The translations under genes were made by a program, and so were the position numbers. Below, piece after piece: positions 16,476-25,386 of a stretch of 64,000 bases of DNA. The first letter of the stretch is position 1. Each line of letters opens with the position of its first letter. The notes beneath the pieces are model-generated. The model made no database searches. It had not been told where the DNA came from and worked only from the letters and a program-made list of their open reading frames with translations. This DNA is from SIG603 sp964370635. Its GTDB lineage: Bacteria; Bacillota; Clostridia; Oscillospirales; Acutalibacteraceae. The stretch spans positions 144,155 through 208,154 of the forward strand of contig CAYJJU010000001.1 in NCBI GenBank assembly GCA_964370635.1, in the 5' to 3' direction.

Positions 16476-16991
16476 TTGGCAACACTAAATATTGTAATGG
16501 TAGAACCTGAAATTCCACAAAACACAGGAAATGTAGCCAGAACATGCGCTGCAACGGGTGCAAGGCTCCACCTTGTAGGCCCCATGGGCTTTAAAATTGA
16601 CGATAAAAAATTAAAGCGAGCAGGACTTGACTACTGGTTTATGCTTGACATTAGTTACTATGATAGTTTGGAAGAATTTTTCCTTAAAAACCAAGGGAAT
16701 TTTTACTATTTTTCTACAAAGGCCAGACATAGGCATACCGACATTAAATATCCCGAGGATGTTTATTTGTTTTTTGGAAAAGAAACAGCGGGGCTCCCCG
16801 AGAAACTTTTATTTGATAATCCCGACACCACTGTAAGAATTCCCATGCTAGAAAATGCAAGAAGCCTTAACCTGTCAAACTCTGTCGCAATTGCAACTTA
16901 TGAGGTTTTAAGACAGCTTGATTACCCAAAACTTCTGTCAAAAGGGGCTTTAAGGGACTATGATTGGGCAGTTTATGACGAAAATTTGTAA
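16476..16991 (+). CDS. trmL: tRNA (cytidine/uridine-34 2'-O)-methyltransferase TrmL
   Basis: A SPOUT-class enzyme methylating the wobble nucleotide of tRNA-Leu species. Two TTG codons are possible starts. AAAGGAC ends directly before the TTG at 16467 and lies 9 nt before the TTG at 16476, so the second is chosen (171 residues). Motifs: NTGNVARTCAATGARLHLVG (motif 1), FFGKETAGLP (motif 2) and NARSLNLSNSVAIATYEVLR (motif 3, forming the knot that binds SAM). A single gene; no operon partner visible. Confidence 0.93.
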   Translation: MATLNIVMVEPEIPQNTGNVARTCAATGARLHLVGPMGFKIDDKKLKRAGLDYWFMLDISYYDSLEEFFLKNQGNFYYFSTKARHRHTDIKYPEDVYLFFGKETAGLPEKLLFDNPDTTVRIPMLENARSLNLSNSVAIATYEVLRQLDYPKLLSKGALRDYDWAVYDENL

Positions 16992-17018
16992 TTTAATCAA
17001 ATTTTACTTAAAAATAAC

Positions 17019-17047
17019 TTGAAAAATCTTTTGATTTAGGGTAAAAT
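17019..17047 (+). promoter_or_regulatory. Predicted promoter of the glycolytic operon
   Basis: TTGAAA (17019-17024), 17-bp spacer and TAAAAT (17042-17047), about 70 nt ahead of the pgk ATG. Confidence 0.6.
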
Positions 17048-17115
17048 GAAGCGTGGTAAACTTTGTGTTTATTTTCACAATTATTAAAAATACACGTGTT
17101 AAAGGAGTGCAAACT

Positions 17116-18327
17116 ATGAGTTTGAACAAGGTGACTGTCAAGGATTTAGAAGTAAAAGGTAAAAAGGTTTTAGTTCGTTGTGATTTTAACGTGCCACTTA
17201 AAGAGGGCGTTATTACTAATGATAACAGAATTATCGGTGCTTTACCGACTATTAAAGAGTTAATCGAAAAAGGTGCAAAAGTTATTTTGTGCTCACACTT
17301 AGGAAAACCAAAAAACGGTGCCGAGGAAAAATTCTCTTTAGCTCCCGTTGCAACAAGACTATCCGAGCTTTTAAACAAAGACGTTGTTTTTGCAAATGAC
17401 GACGAAGTTGTTGGCGAAAATGCAAAAGCAGCCGTAGAAAAAATGAACGAAGGCGACGTAGTTTTACTACAAAACACACGTTTTAGAAAAGAAGAAACAA
17501 AAAATTTAGAGCCATTTAGCTCAGAGCTTGCTTCACTTTGTGATGCATATGTAATGGACGCTTTCGGAAGTGCGCACAGGGCTCACTGTTCAACAGCCGG
17601 CATTACAAACCATATTAAAGACACTGCAGTAGGTTACCTAATGCAAAAAGAAATTGAATTTTTAGGAAATGCCGTTGAAACTCCTGTTCGTCCTTTCGTT
17701 GCTATTTTAGGCGGCGCTAAAGTTGCGGACAAGCTAAATGTTATTTCAAACCTACTTGAAAAATGCGACACGCTAATCATAGGCGGCGGCATGGCTTATA
17801 CATTTGTAAAAGCAAACGGCGGAAACGTAGGCCACTCTCTTGTTGACATGGAAAAAATTGATTACTGCAAAGAGATGATAGCAAAAGCAAAATCTCTTGG
17901 CAAAAATCTTGTGCTACCTATAGACACAGTTACAGCAAAAGATTTCCCAAATCCAATAGATGCCGAAATCGAAACATTTACTTTTAAAGCAGGAACAATG
18001 ACTGATGATATGATGGGTCTTGACATAGGACCTGACTCACAAAAATTATTTGCAGACGCTGTAAAATCTGCTAAAACAGTCGTATGGAATGGACCTATGG
18101 GCGTATTTGAAAACCCAATACTTGCAAAAGGTACTATAGCTGTGGCTGAGGCTCTAGCTCAAACAGATGCTACTACTATCATAGGCGGTGGCGACTCTGC
18201 GGCTGCGGTTATCAACTTAGGCTTTGCAGATAAAATGTCTCATATCTCAACAGGCGGCGGTGCGTCTTTAGAATATCTAGAAGGCAAAGTTTTACCTGGT
18301 ATTGATGTTATAGCAGACAAAAAATAA
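17116..18327 (+). CDS. pgk: Phosphoglycerate kinase
   Basis: Transfers phosphate from 1,3-bisphosphoglycerate to ADP. The ATG at 17116 (AAAGGAG upstream) gives 403 residues, close to the family norm. An upstream in-frame ATG at 17053 is rejected, since it overlaps the promoter region. Motifs: VRCDFNVPLKEGVITNDNRI (substrate binding), SHLGKPKNG, LGGAKVADKLNVI, and the nucleotide loop GGGDSAAAV with STGGGASLEYLEGK. First gene of pgk-tpiA-gpmI. gap is not adjacent. Confidence 0.98.
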   Translation: MSLNKVTVKDLEVKGKKVLVRCDFNVPLKEGVITNDNRIIGALPTIKELIEKGAKVILCSHLGKPKNGAEEKFSLAPVATRLSELLNKDVVFANDDEVVGENAKAAVEKMNEGDVVLLQNTRFRKEETKNLEPFSSELASLCDAYVMDAFGSAHRAHCSTAGITNHIKDTAVGYLMQKEIEFLGNAVETPVRPFVAILGGAKVADKLNVISNLLEKCDTLIIGGGMAYTFVKANGGNVGHSLVDMEKIDYCKEMIAKAKSLGKNLVLPIDTVTAKDFPNPIDAEIETFTFKAGTMTDDMMGLDIGPDSQKLFADAVKSAKTVVWNGPMGVFENPILAKGTIAVAEALAQTDATTIIGGGDSAAAVINLGFADKMSHISTGGGASLEYLEGKVLPGIDVIADKK

Positions 18328-18340
18328 TTAAGCTAGATTT

Positions 18341-18362
18341 AGGGGTGTAAAGAAACACCCCT
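18341..18362 (+). terminator. Intercistronic hairpin between pgk and tpiA
   Basis: AGGGGTGT (18341-18348) pairs with ACACCCCT (18355-18362), followed by A/T-rich sequence without a strong T-run. It may attenuate transcription or protect the processed pgk message within the operon. Confidence 0.55.
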
Positions 18363-18402
18363 ATAAAAATATATTTATATAATTGAAAGGAAGTTAAATA
18401 TT

Positions 18403-19173
18403 ATGAACAAACAACTTAGAAAAGCAGTTATCGCAGGTAACTGGAAAATGAACAAAACAATTGCCGAGACAAAAACTCTACTTAATGAGATTATTCCTCT
18501 TGTTAAAGATGCTACTTGTGATGTAGTGGCTTGTGTTCCTTTTATAGACTTACAAACTGCTTTAGAAACAGTTAAGGGAACAAATGTTAAAATCGGCGCG
18601 CAAAACTGCCACTGGGCAACAAGCGGTGCTTATACAGCTGAAATTTCAGCAGACATGCTAAAAGACATGGGTGTTGAGTATGTAATCACTGGACACAGCG
18701 AAAGAAGAACACTTTTCGGTGACACAGACATCACTGTACGTGACAGAACAAGGGCTGGTCTTGATGCAGGACTTACAGTTATCCTTTGTGTAGGCGAATA
18801 CCTAGACCAAAGAGAGCAAGGCATCACAGCAGAGCTTTGCGCAATGCAAACAAAAATCGCTTTAGGCGGTGTTTCTAAAGAAGAGCTTAAAAATATCATC
18901 ATAGCTTACGAGCCTGTATGGGCTATAGGCACAGGTAAAACTGCAACAGCCGATCAAGCCAACGAAGTTTGCGCTGTTATCCGTGATGTTATTAAAGAAT
19001 TATATGACGAAGACGCAGCAAACGGCATCACAATCCAGTACGGCGGTTCTATGAATGCGGCAAACGCTGCAGAACTACTTTCAAAACCTGATGTAGACGG
19101 TGGCCTTATCGGTGGTGCTTCGCTAAAAGCCGAAGACTTTGCCGCTATTATAGATGCCGCTACAAAAGGCTAA
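18403..19173 (+). CDS. tpiA: Triosephosphate isomerase
   Basis: Interconverts dihydroxyacetone phosphate and glyceraldehyde 3-phosphate. 256 residues. Motifs: AGNWKMNK (active-site Lys), GHSERR (catalytic His), AYEPVWAIGTGKTA (catalytic Glu and loop 6), and the phosphate-binding YGGSMN and GGLIGGASL. Start ATG with GAAAGG upstream. Middle gene of the glycolytic operon, 15 nt ahead of gpmI. Confidence 0.98.
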   Translation: MNKQLRKAVIAGNWKMNKTIAETKTLLNEIIPLVKDATCDVVACVPFIDLQTALETVKGTNVKIGAQNCHWATSGAYTAEISADMLKDMGVEYVITGHSERRTLFGDTDITVRDRTRAGLDAGLTVILCVGEYLDQREQGITAELCAMQTKIALGGVSKEELKNIIIAYEPVWAIGTGKTATADQANEVCAVIRDVIKELYDEDAANGITIQYGGSMNAANAAELLSKPDVDGGLIGGASLKAEDFAAIIDAATKG

Positions 19174-19188
19174 TAAGGAGAAAGTAAA

Positions 19189-20703
19189 ATGAAAAAACCA
19201 CTAGTTTTAATGATACTTGACGGCTACGGCATAGCGCCTAAAGAAGGCAATGCCATATTCGCCGCAAACACTCCTAACCTTGATAAAATAATGGAAAACT
19301 GTGACAAGACACAAATCGGTGCATCTGGAATGGATGTAGGACTTCCCGACGGCCAAATGGGCAATAGCGAAGTTGGACACACAAACATCGGCGCCGGCAG
19401 AATAGTTTACCAAGAGCTTACAAGAATAACAAAATCTATTAAAGACGGCGACTTTTTCCAAAACGCCTCACTTGTAAATGCGATAGACAGCGCTAAAGAA
19501 AAAGGCACAGCACTTCACATCATGGGTCTTTTATCAGACGGCGGTGTGCACAGCCATAACACCCATTTATATGGAATTTTAGAGCTCGCAAAGAAAAAAG
19601 GCCTTGAAAAAGTTTATGTCCACGCGTTTTTAGACGGCCGTGACGTGCCTCCTTCAAGCGGTAAAGATTTCGTTTCTGAGCTTGCAGCAAAATGCGAGGA
19701 AATAGGTGTGGGCAAAATTGCAACTGTCATGGGTAGATACTACTCAATGGACAGAGATAATCGTTGGGAGCGTGTTGAAAAAGGCTATAGCGCAATGGCT
19801 TTGGGCGAGGGTGAGTTCTCCGATTGCCCAGTAGATGCCGTCGCAAAATCTTATGAAACAGGCGTGACCGATGAATTTGTGCTTCCCACTGTATGCACTA
19901 AAGACGCTAAAATTTCAAACGGAGATTCCCTTGTATTTTATAATTTCAGACCCGACAGGGCTCGTGAAATCACGAGAGCCTTTGTAGACCCTGAATTCAA
20001 AGGCTTTGAGAGAGCATTTATCGATTTAACTTTTGTGTGCATGACACAATATGATGCGACTATGCCTAATGTATCGGTTGCATTTAAACCTCAAACTTTA
20101 GACAATACTTTCGGCGAGTACATCTCCTCAAAAGGACTTACTCAACTAAGAATTGCCGAAACAGAAAAATACGCTCACGTAACTTTCTTCTTTAATGGCG
20201 GTGTTGAAAAACAATATGCCGGCGAAGACAGGGTGCTTGTAAAATCGCCTGAGGTTGCAACTTATGACTTACAACCTGAAATGAGCGCATACGAAGTTTC
20301 AGAAAAAATGGTTGAAGCCGTAAAAAGCGGTAAATACGATACAATAATACTAAACTTTGCAAACTGCGACATGGTAGGCCATACAGGCATATTTAAGGCG
20401 GCGGTTGAAGCCGTTGAAGCTGTAGACTCTTGCGTCGGCAAAGTAGCAGAGGCAGTAGATGAGATGGGTGGCGTAATACTTCTTACAGCAGACCACGGCA
20501 ATGCCGATAAAATGTATGAGGCAGACGGAGTAAGCCCATTTACAGCACACACAACAAACCCAGTGCCATTTGTGGTTATAGGCAAAAAGTGCAGCTTAAG
20601 AGAAGGCGGAACTTTAGCCGATATAGCTCCTACAATGTTAAAACTTCTAGGACTAGAACAACCACTAGAAATGACAGGCGAAAGCATAATTGTTGATAGT
20701 TGA
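19189..20703 (+). CDS. gpmI: 2,3-bisphosphoglycerate-independent phosphoglycerate mutase
   Basis: Manganese-dependent enzyme converting 3- to 2-phosphoglycerate; alkaline-phosphatase fold. 504 residues. Motifs: MILDGYGIAP (metal site), GNSEVGHTNIGAGR with the phospho-acceptor Ser, NFRPDRAREITRA and LTADHGNADKM. AAGGAG lies 8 nt before the ATG. The final codons (SIIVDS) and the stop run into an AT-rich direct repeat (about 20688-20723), so the C-terminal residues may be repeat-derived. Confidence 0.98.
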   Translation: MKKPLVLMILDGYGIAPKEGNAIFAANTPNLDKIMENCDKTQIGASGMDVGLPDGQMGNSEVGHTNIGAGRIVYQELTRITKSIKDGDFFQNASLVNAIDSAKEKGTALHIMGLLSDGGVHSHNTHLYGILELAKKKGLEKVYVHAFLDGRDVPPSSGKDFVSELAAKCEEIGVGKIATVMGRYYSMDRDNRWERVEKGYSAMALGEGEFSDCPVDAVAKSYETGVTDEFVLPTVCTKDAKISNGDSLVFYNFRPDRAREITRAFVDPEFKGFERAFIDLTFVCMTQYDATMPNVSVAFKPQTLDNTFGEYISSKGLTQLRIAETEKYAHVTFFFNGGVEKQYAGEDRVLVKSPEVATYDLQPEMSAYEVSEKMVEAVKSGKYDTIILNFANCDMVGHTGIFKAAVEAVEAVDSCVGKVAEAVDEMGGVILLTADHGNADKMYEADGVSPFTAHTTNPVPFVVIGKKCSLREGGTLADIAPTMLKLLGLEQPLEMTGESIIVDS

Positions 20704-20910
20704 GAATTGATAGTTAAGAATTGTAGGGTCGCCCCTGTGTGGGCGACCGACTAGTGAAGAGTGAAGAGTTGCAGTGTGTTAACTCAATTTAGGGGAGGGC
20801 TTCCACGCCCTCCCTAAAAACAGGTAAAAAAATGATGTTTTCGGGCAGGCATGGAAGCCACTACAAGTTGTCTATTTTGATGAAAAAATGCATTATTGCG
20901 ACAGCCCCCT
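20688..20910. repeat. Degenerate repeat block with two strong hairpins after gpmI
   Basis: AT-rich direct repeats of the form AATTGATAGTTAAG begin at the gpmI stop codon. Two hairpins follow: GGTCGCCC/GGGCGACC (20727-20734 with 20741-20748) and GGGAGGGC/GCCCTCCC (20793-20800 with 20807-20814). The right end TTGCGACAGCCCC resembles the ends of the 53205-53359 element. The first hairpin also resembles the core of that element. Either hairpin could terminate the glycolytic transcript, although no T-run follows directly. Confidence 0.6.
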
Positions 20911-20929
20911 AACTGAAAGGAGTAACAAC

Positions 20930-21385
20930 ATGGATTTAAAACAAAAAGAAAAGATGCAAGAGCTTGCAACTGAATATTTTAGCAGCGGCTTAAACTGCGC
21001 CGAAAGCGTTTTAAAAGCTTTCCTTGATAGCAGTGAAGAAACAAAAGGCAGTGAACTTGTGGCGTTCGCCTCAGGTTTTGGAGGTGGATTTGACCCCACA
21101 AGATATAATACTTGTGGAGCGCTTGTCGGCGCATGTCTTGCAGTTGGAAGTGTTAAGGGCAGAAAAAATCCTTTAGAAAAACCGACTTACGAAGAAAGAA
21201 GGGCACAACTTGATAACGAAGTTAACCCTATTTTTAGAAAAATGTCGGAAAAATTTAGAAAAGAATTTCACAGCACGATTTGCGGCGTGATGTGTAATGA
21301 ATTTTCTAATATGCCCGAAAGAAGAGCAAACTGTCAAAAAGCAGTGCTTTATGCGACAGAGCTCGTTTATAAAAATCTTAAATAA
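20930..21385 (+). CDS. C_GCAxxG_C_C family redox protein
   Basis: The ATG at 20930 has AAAGGAG upstream; the longer frame starts inside the repeat. The 151-residue protein carries the family cysteine signature: SGLNCAES near residue 26, CGALVGACLAVG near 60, and ICGVMC near 122. These Cys-rich proteins of anaerobes are thought to be redox-active, but no reaction is established. It precedes the feo operon but has its own ribosome binding site and is separated from the feoA promoter. Confidence 0.85.
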   Translation: MDLKQKEKMQELATEYFSSGLNCAESVLKAFLDSSEETKGSELVAFASGFGGGFDPTRYNTCGALVGACLAVGSVKGRKNPLEKPTYEERRAQLDNEVNPIFRKMSEKFRKEFHSTICGVMCNEFSNMPERRANCQKAVLYATELVYKNLK

Positions 21386-21407
21386 ATTGCAGATTATAAA
21401 ATTCTTA

Positions 21408-21460
21408 TTGACAAAAGGCGGTTAGTTATAGTATACTAATTTTAGTTAACTTTAGCTAAC
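21408..21460 (+). promoter_or_regulatory. feoA promoter with a predicted metal-regulator operator
   Basis: TTGACA (21408-21413), 18-bp spacer and TATACT (21432-21437). Directly downstream at 21445-21460 lies GTTAA-CTTTAG-CTAAC, differing by one base from the GTTAG-N6-CTAAC palindromes at 34315 and 49150. Overlap with the expected transcription start suggests repression, presumably by a DtxR/MntR-type regulator. Confidence 0.65.
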
Positions 21461-21496
21461 CCGTTTGAGGATTTAATCGAATTAAGGAGAAAAATT

Positions 21497-21709
21497 TTGA
21501 ATATTTTAAATGCAGAATTTGAAAAAGAGTATGTAATAAAGAAAATAGACACCGATGATGGCGAGCTTAAGGCTTTTTTGTTTACCTTAGGTTGTTATGA
21601 GGGTCAAAAAATTACTGCACTTTCTAAAATGTCGGGAAATTTCACGGTGGTTGTTAAAGGTGGCAGATATAACATCGACAAAGAAATCGCAGGTGTTATA
21701 CATATTTAA
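21497..21709 (+). CDS. feoA: Ferrous iron transport protein A
   Basis: A 70-residue SH3-like FeoA protein, an accessory of FeoB. It starts at TTG (21497) with AAGGAGA upstream. Conserved family features: LFTLGCYEGQKITALSKMSG and the closing strand GGRYNIDKEIAGVIHI, in the place of the usual residues ahead of an hydrophobic ending. It lies 26 nt before feoB. Confidence 0.93.
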   Translation: MNILNAEFEKEYVIKKIDTDDGELKAFLFTLGCYEGQKITALSKMSGNFTVVVKGGRYNIDKEIAGVIHI

Positions 21710-21735
21710 TAATTTATTTAGAGGAGCAGTAGGAA

Positions 21736-23781
21736 ATGAAAATTGCATTAGCGGGAAATCCCAACAGCGGTAAGACCACGCTTTTCAACGCACTTACAGG
21801 AAGTAAGGAGCGTGTTGGTAACTGGACCGGTGTTACGGTAGCAAAAGCGGAGGCCTTATTAAAAAAGAATATTTTGAGCACGGGAGAAGACATAGTAATA
21901 GTCGACCTTCCAGGCGCATACTCAATGTCACCGTTTACATCGGAAGAGAATATTACGAGTGATTTTGTTAAAAACGAAAATCCTGATGTAATAATCAATA
22001 TTGTCGATGCGACAAATTTAAGCAGAAACTTATTTTTCACTACTCAACTTTTAGAGCTTGGCATTCCGGTGGTTATCGCTTTAAACAAAAGTGATATCAA
22101 TGTGAAAAAGGATACAAAAATCAACAACACACTACTTTCAGAAGAACTTGGTTGTAAAGTAGTAAGCATTACAGCAAGTGCGGGCGATGGACTTCCAGAA
22201 CTCATGCAAATTGCAACAAGCGCAGTAGGTGCAGAGCAAAAAGTTGTATTTGAGCATGCTGCTACCGACGTGCATAACGAAAGTCAAGTAGTAGAGCTTG
22301 ACAAGAAAAGATTTGCATTTGTCGATAAAATTGTAAGCAAAGTAGAAGACAGAAAACTTATCGCTGCTAAAAGGACAAAGCAAGATAAAGTCGATAAAGT
22401 ACTTGCAAATAAATGGATAGGTATTCCCATATTTGCAGTTGTTATGTGGCTAGTTTTCACACTTTCACAAACATATATAGGACCATTCTTTGGAGACGGT
22501 GTTTTCTCCCTTCCAGCATTTGAAGAAACAGATCCAGCAACTGTTCCACTAATTTTACATGGTGTTAATGGCTGGATAGGCACATTTGGCGAATGGGCAA
22601 ACGGCGCAATGGAAGCTGCAGGCGCATCTCCAATTTTAATCGAGCTTGTCGGTAACGGCATAATAGGCGGTGTTGGTGCCGTTGTAGGATTCTTACCACT
22701 TATCATGGTTATGTTCTTCCTACTTGCTCTTTTAGAGGACTGCGGATACATGGCAAGGGTTGCCGTTGTTATGGACAGATTTTTCAAATTAGTTGGCCTT
22801 TCAGGTCGTTCAATTATCCCCATGGTTATAGGCACATCATGTGCAATTCCGGGCGTTATGGCTACAAGAACCATTAAAAACGAAAGACAAAGACGCTCTA
22901 CAGCAATGCTTGCACCATTCATGCCTTGCGGTGCAAAAATCCCCATCATAGCACTATTTGCCGGCATGTTCTTTGCAGGCGAAGGCTGGGTTTCGGCTCT
23001 TACATACTTTGTAGGTATTGCACTTATCATTATCGGTGCATTTATAGTTGTTAGAATCACTGGTGAAAAGAACGCAAGACAATTTTTCATCATAGAACTT
23101 CCAGAATATAAAGCGCCAAGCTTTATAAAAGCAGCATTATCTATGCTTTCAAGGGCAAAGGCTTTCATCATTAAAGCCGGTACAATTATCCTTCTTTGCA
23201 ACCTTATTGTACAAGTGGCACAAGCCTTTACTTGGAACTTCACAGTTGCAGAAGACCCTAACACAAGCATACTAGCAGGCATAGCAGGCCCTGTTGCAGT
23301 TTTGTTAATTCCACTAGGATTTGGCACATGGCAACTAGCATCTGCTGCAGTAACAGGCTTTATAGCAAAAGAAAACGTAGTTGGTACTTTAGCAGTTGTA
23401 TTCTCACTTGACGCACTTGCAGAGACAGGTCTTGTAGCTGCTGGCGACGAGATGCAAGTGGCAGGAGTGATGGGTCTTACAGCAGTGTCTGCAATGGCTT
23501 ATCTAATGTTTAACCTATATACACCACCTTGCTTTGCGGCAATAGGTGCGATGAACGCAGAAATGGAAAGCAAAAAATGGCTTTGGGGCGGTATAGCCTT
23601 CCAATTCGCTACAGGCTTTACAGTTGCATTCTTTGTGTATCAAATAGGCACTTTAGTAACAACAGGTGCTTTTGGACACGCATTTATCCAAGGTCTTATT
23701 GCCGTGGCTGTCATGATAGGCATAGTAGTTGCCCTAATGATTAGAGGCGGAAAAAAAGCAAAACTTAGAGAAATGGCTTAA
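21736..23781 (+). CDS. feoB: Ferrous iron transport protein B
   Basis: Inner-membrane Fe(II) transporter with a cytosolic G domain. 681 residues. G1 motif AGNPNSGKTTLFNALTG at residues 4-20, G3 DLPGAYSMSPFTSEE, and G4 NKSD near residue 117. After a linker, about eight to eleven membrane helices carry the two Gate regions, including GYMARVAVVMDRFFKLVGLS and the IGTSCAIPGVMATRTI segment. Here SCAIPG stands where many FeoBs have GCNVPA, keeping the cysteine. No feoC gene follows; a small Cys-rich protein does. Confidence 0.97.
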   Translation: MKIALAGNPNSGKTTLFNALTGSKERVGNWTGVTVAKAEALLKKNILSTGEDIVIVDLPGAYSMSPFTSEENITSDFVKNENPDVIINIVDATNLSRNLFFTTQLLELGIPVVIALNKSDINVKKDTKINNTLLSEELGCKVVSITASAGDGLPELMQIATSAVGAEQKVVFEHAATDVHNESQVVELDKKRFAFVDKIVSKVEDRKLIAAKRTKQDKVDKVLANKWIGIPIFAVVMWLVFTLSQTYIGPFFGDGVFSLPAFEETDPATVPLILHGVNGWIGTFGEWANGAMEAAGASPILIELVGNGIIGGVGAVVGFLPLIMVMFFLLALLEDCGYMARVAVVMDRFFKLVGLSGRSIIPMVIGTSCAIPGVMATRTIKNERQRRSTAMLAPFMPCGAKIPIIALFAGMFFAGEGWVSALTYFVGIALIIIGAFIVVRITGEKNARQFFIIELPEYKAPSFIKAALSMLSRAKAFIIKAGTIILLCNLIVQVAQAFTWNFTVAEDPNTSILAGIAGPVAVLLIPLGFGTWQLASAAVTGFIAKENVVGTLAVVFSLDALAETGLVAAGDEMQVAGVMGLTAVSAMAYLMFNLYTPPCFAAIGAMNAEMESKKWLWGGIAFQFATGFTVAFFVYQIGTLVTTGAFGHAFIQGLIAVAVMIGIVVALMIRGGKKAKLREMA

Positions 23782-23804
23782 ACACTTTTGAAAGGAGCGT
23801 TATT

Positions 23805-23972
23805 ATGCCACCGATTTTAGTAAATATTTTGATAGTTTTAGTTCTACTTATAATAGTTGCGCTGATAATCTGGTATGTAGTAGCGCAAAAGAAAAAAGGA
23901 GTTAAGTGCATAGGTTGCCCACACGCAAAAGTCCAAAAGGGCAATAACTCGGGTTGCAATTGCAAAAAATAA
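23805..23972 (+). CDS. FeoB-associated Cys-rich membrane protein
   Basis: A 55-residue gene with AAAGGAG 7 nt before the ATG, 23 nt after feoB. One N-terminal membrane helix (residues 4-27, NILIVLVLLIIVALIIWYVV) is followed by a basic tail with CIGCPHAK and a terminal CNC. This is the usual layout of the small protein that follows feoB in many Firmicutes and Bacteroidetes. Likely assists FeoB, perhaps by metal or redox contact through the cysteines; no direct proof. Confidence 0.88.
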   Translation: MPPILVNILIVLVLLIIVALIIWYVVAQKKKGVKCIGCPHAKVQKGNNSGCNCKK

Positions 23973-23992
23973 TAATTCCAAAATACATAAAT

Positions 23993-24030
23993 AAAAGTGG
24001 GGAGATGAATTAATTCATCTCCCTACTTTT
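23993..24030. terminator. Bidirectional terminator between the feo operon and the DUF4097 gene
   Basis: A nearly perfect palindrome: AAAAGT, one unpaired base, GGGAGATGAATT against AATTCATCTCCC and ACTTTT, with T-rich tails on both strands. Confidence 0.85.
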
Positions 24031-24038
24031 ACTTCTAT

Positions 24039-24839
24039 CTACTCTGTAAAATCAATATCTATATTTCCAAGTTGTGCCTCTGCGTGTATAACGGCTTTAT
24101 CTCTTCCTGTTTCGTCTGCGCCGCTAGTGTCAACATTTGAGCTTCCCAGACTTACATTATCAATAATTGTGAAATCCCCTACCGCACCGACAAGCTCTAG
24201 CTCTATATTGCCTAAGTTGCTTAGAAATTCCCCTTCTTCCAAAATTTCAAAATTCTTCATTTCTAAATTTCCAAGATCAAGACCGATATTTGCCGTGTTA
24301 GTTTTTAAGGAGTCAATCTGCACATCTCCAAGATTACTATCGATAATCAGCTCTTTGACTGTTAAGTCCACAAGCTTTACACTACCCACCTCGGCTTTCA
24401 CGTCGATGTATTCTAATTCATCTGCAACATAAATGTTTATTTCAGATTTTTGACTTCCAAATCCCGAAAAAATTCCTATATTAAATAAAGAATTATTATT
24501 ATCTCGGTCAAAGGCATAAATTATGTTTTCATCGCTAATTTCAAAGTCAAAGTTTGAAACATTGTGACTAATATAAGACCTATCAGATTTAATGATGTTG
24601 ATGTCGACTAAGTCGCCTCCGCAAAAGATGGCACTAACATCGTCTAGTTCAATTTCCTCAAATTCAGTATTCCTCCCGGCAAAGGAGATAAAACTTCCCT
24701 CCTCTTGCCTATTCCCTGTAAAAAAGTCTGTTCTTATGTAGGCCTGTGTGCTCCCGCCCATTAAAAATCCTATTGTAATAAATGCAGTACCTGTGCAAAA
24801 TAGCACCGCAGATATTATCCATATCATTTTACTTTTCAT
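24039..24839 (-). CDS. DUF4097-type beta-strand repeat protein, membrane anchored
   Basis: 266 residues with an N-terminal membrane helix (MIWIISAVLFCTGTAFITIGF). An extracellular-type region follows, with short parallel strand repeats such as VGSVKLVDLTVKELIIDSNL, GDVQIDSLKTNTANIGLDLG and NLEMKNFEI, typical of DUF4097 right-handed beta-helices. It overlaps the DUF1700 gene by 11 nt in a PadR-DUF1700-DUF4097 operon, an arrangement common in Clostridia. The role is unknown, possibly envelope stress sensing. Confidence 0.87.
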   Translation of the reverse strand: MKSKMIWIISAVLFCTGTAFITIGFLMGGSTQAYIRTDFFTGNRQEEGSFISFAGRNTEFEEIELDDVSAIFCGGDLVDINIIKSDRSYISHNVSNFDFEISDENIIYAFDRDNNNSLFNIGIFSGFGSQKSEINIYVADELEYIDVKAEVGSVKLVDLTVKELIIDSNLGDVQIDSLKTNTANIGLDLGNLEMKNFEILEEGEFLSNLGNIELELVGAVGDFTIIDNVSLGSSNVDTSGADETGRDKAVIHAEAQLGNIDIDFTE

Positions 24840-25386
24840 AACTTTGCCTCCTATTTACAAATTTGAGTATAATAAGTTTAAATAAATTTGAAATCGCCTT
24901 AAATATTATTATAGAAAGCTTTGTAAACACTATTGTCAGTGCCACACATAGTAAAAACATGCCGATAAATACAAGCCCCGTGCCTACATTAAAGAAAAAC
25001 GCGGGTATAATAAGTATTAGAGATACTATCGAAGACGCACCCACCGCAATTGCAAGCGACGGAAGCACCAAGCTTAAACTCAGTAGTACTATCGCAAGTG
25101 AAAACATTACCGCAATAAATGCTATGGCAAGCGGTATAGACACAGGCGACGTTGCCGCAAGCAATACCACCGTTGAAGTTTTTAATTTTTTTGGCTCCTT
25201 TATGCCAAACTCCGCAATAAGCTTTGCCGCAATTTGTTTTGGGTGAGGCAGTTTTGCTATCGCCTCGTATTCATTTTCCGCCTCATTTAAGTACTCTGTG
25301 TAAAATTCTAATGCGCTCTCCCTTTCATCATCCGGCAAAGGCTTTAGCTCTTTATTTAGTATTTTGAAGAACTGTTCCCTGTTCAT
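24829..25386 (-). CDS. DUF1700 family membrane protein
   Basis: 185 residues. Residues 1-65 form the conserved cytosolic helical domain (REQFFKILNKELKPLPDDER, then the YTEYLNEAENE region). Three or four membrane helices follow, for example LAIAFIAVMFSLAIVLLSLS. The C-terminus is basic. GGAGG precedes the ATG, which lies inside the end of padR (35-nt overlap). Partner of the PadR regulator and DUF4097 protein; probably a membrane sensor or anti-factor, by analogy with similar operons. Confidence 0.9.
   Translation of the reverse strand: MNREQFFKILNKELKPLPDDERESALEFYTEYLNEAENEYEAIAKLPHPKQIAAKLIAEFGIKEPKKLKTSTVVLLAATSPVSIPLAIAFIAVMFSLAIVLLSLSLVLPSLAIAVGASSIVSLILIIPAFFFNVGTGLVFIGMFLLCVALTIVFTKLSIIIFKAISNLFKLIILKFVNRRQSYEK

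Noticed and set aside
21445..21460. Classic DtxR box (GGTTAG-N1-CTAACC)
   Set aside because: Half-sites match but the spacing is 6 rather than 1 bp, so I call it only DtxR/MntR-like and report it as an inference.
22284..23327. 347-residue open frame antisense to feoB
   Set aside because: Lies wholly within feoB on the other strand, no ribosome binding site, composition typical of a mirror frame of a membrane-protein gene.
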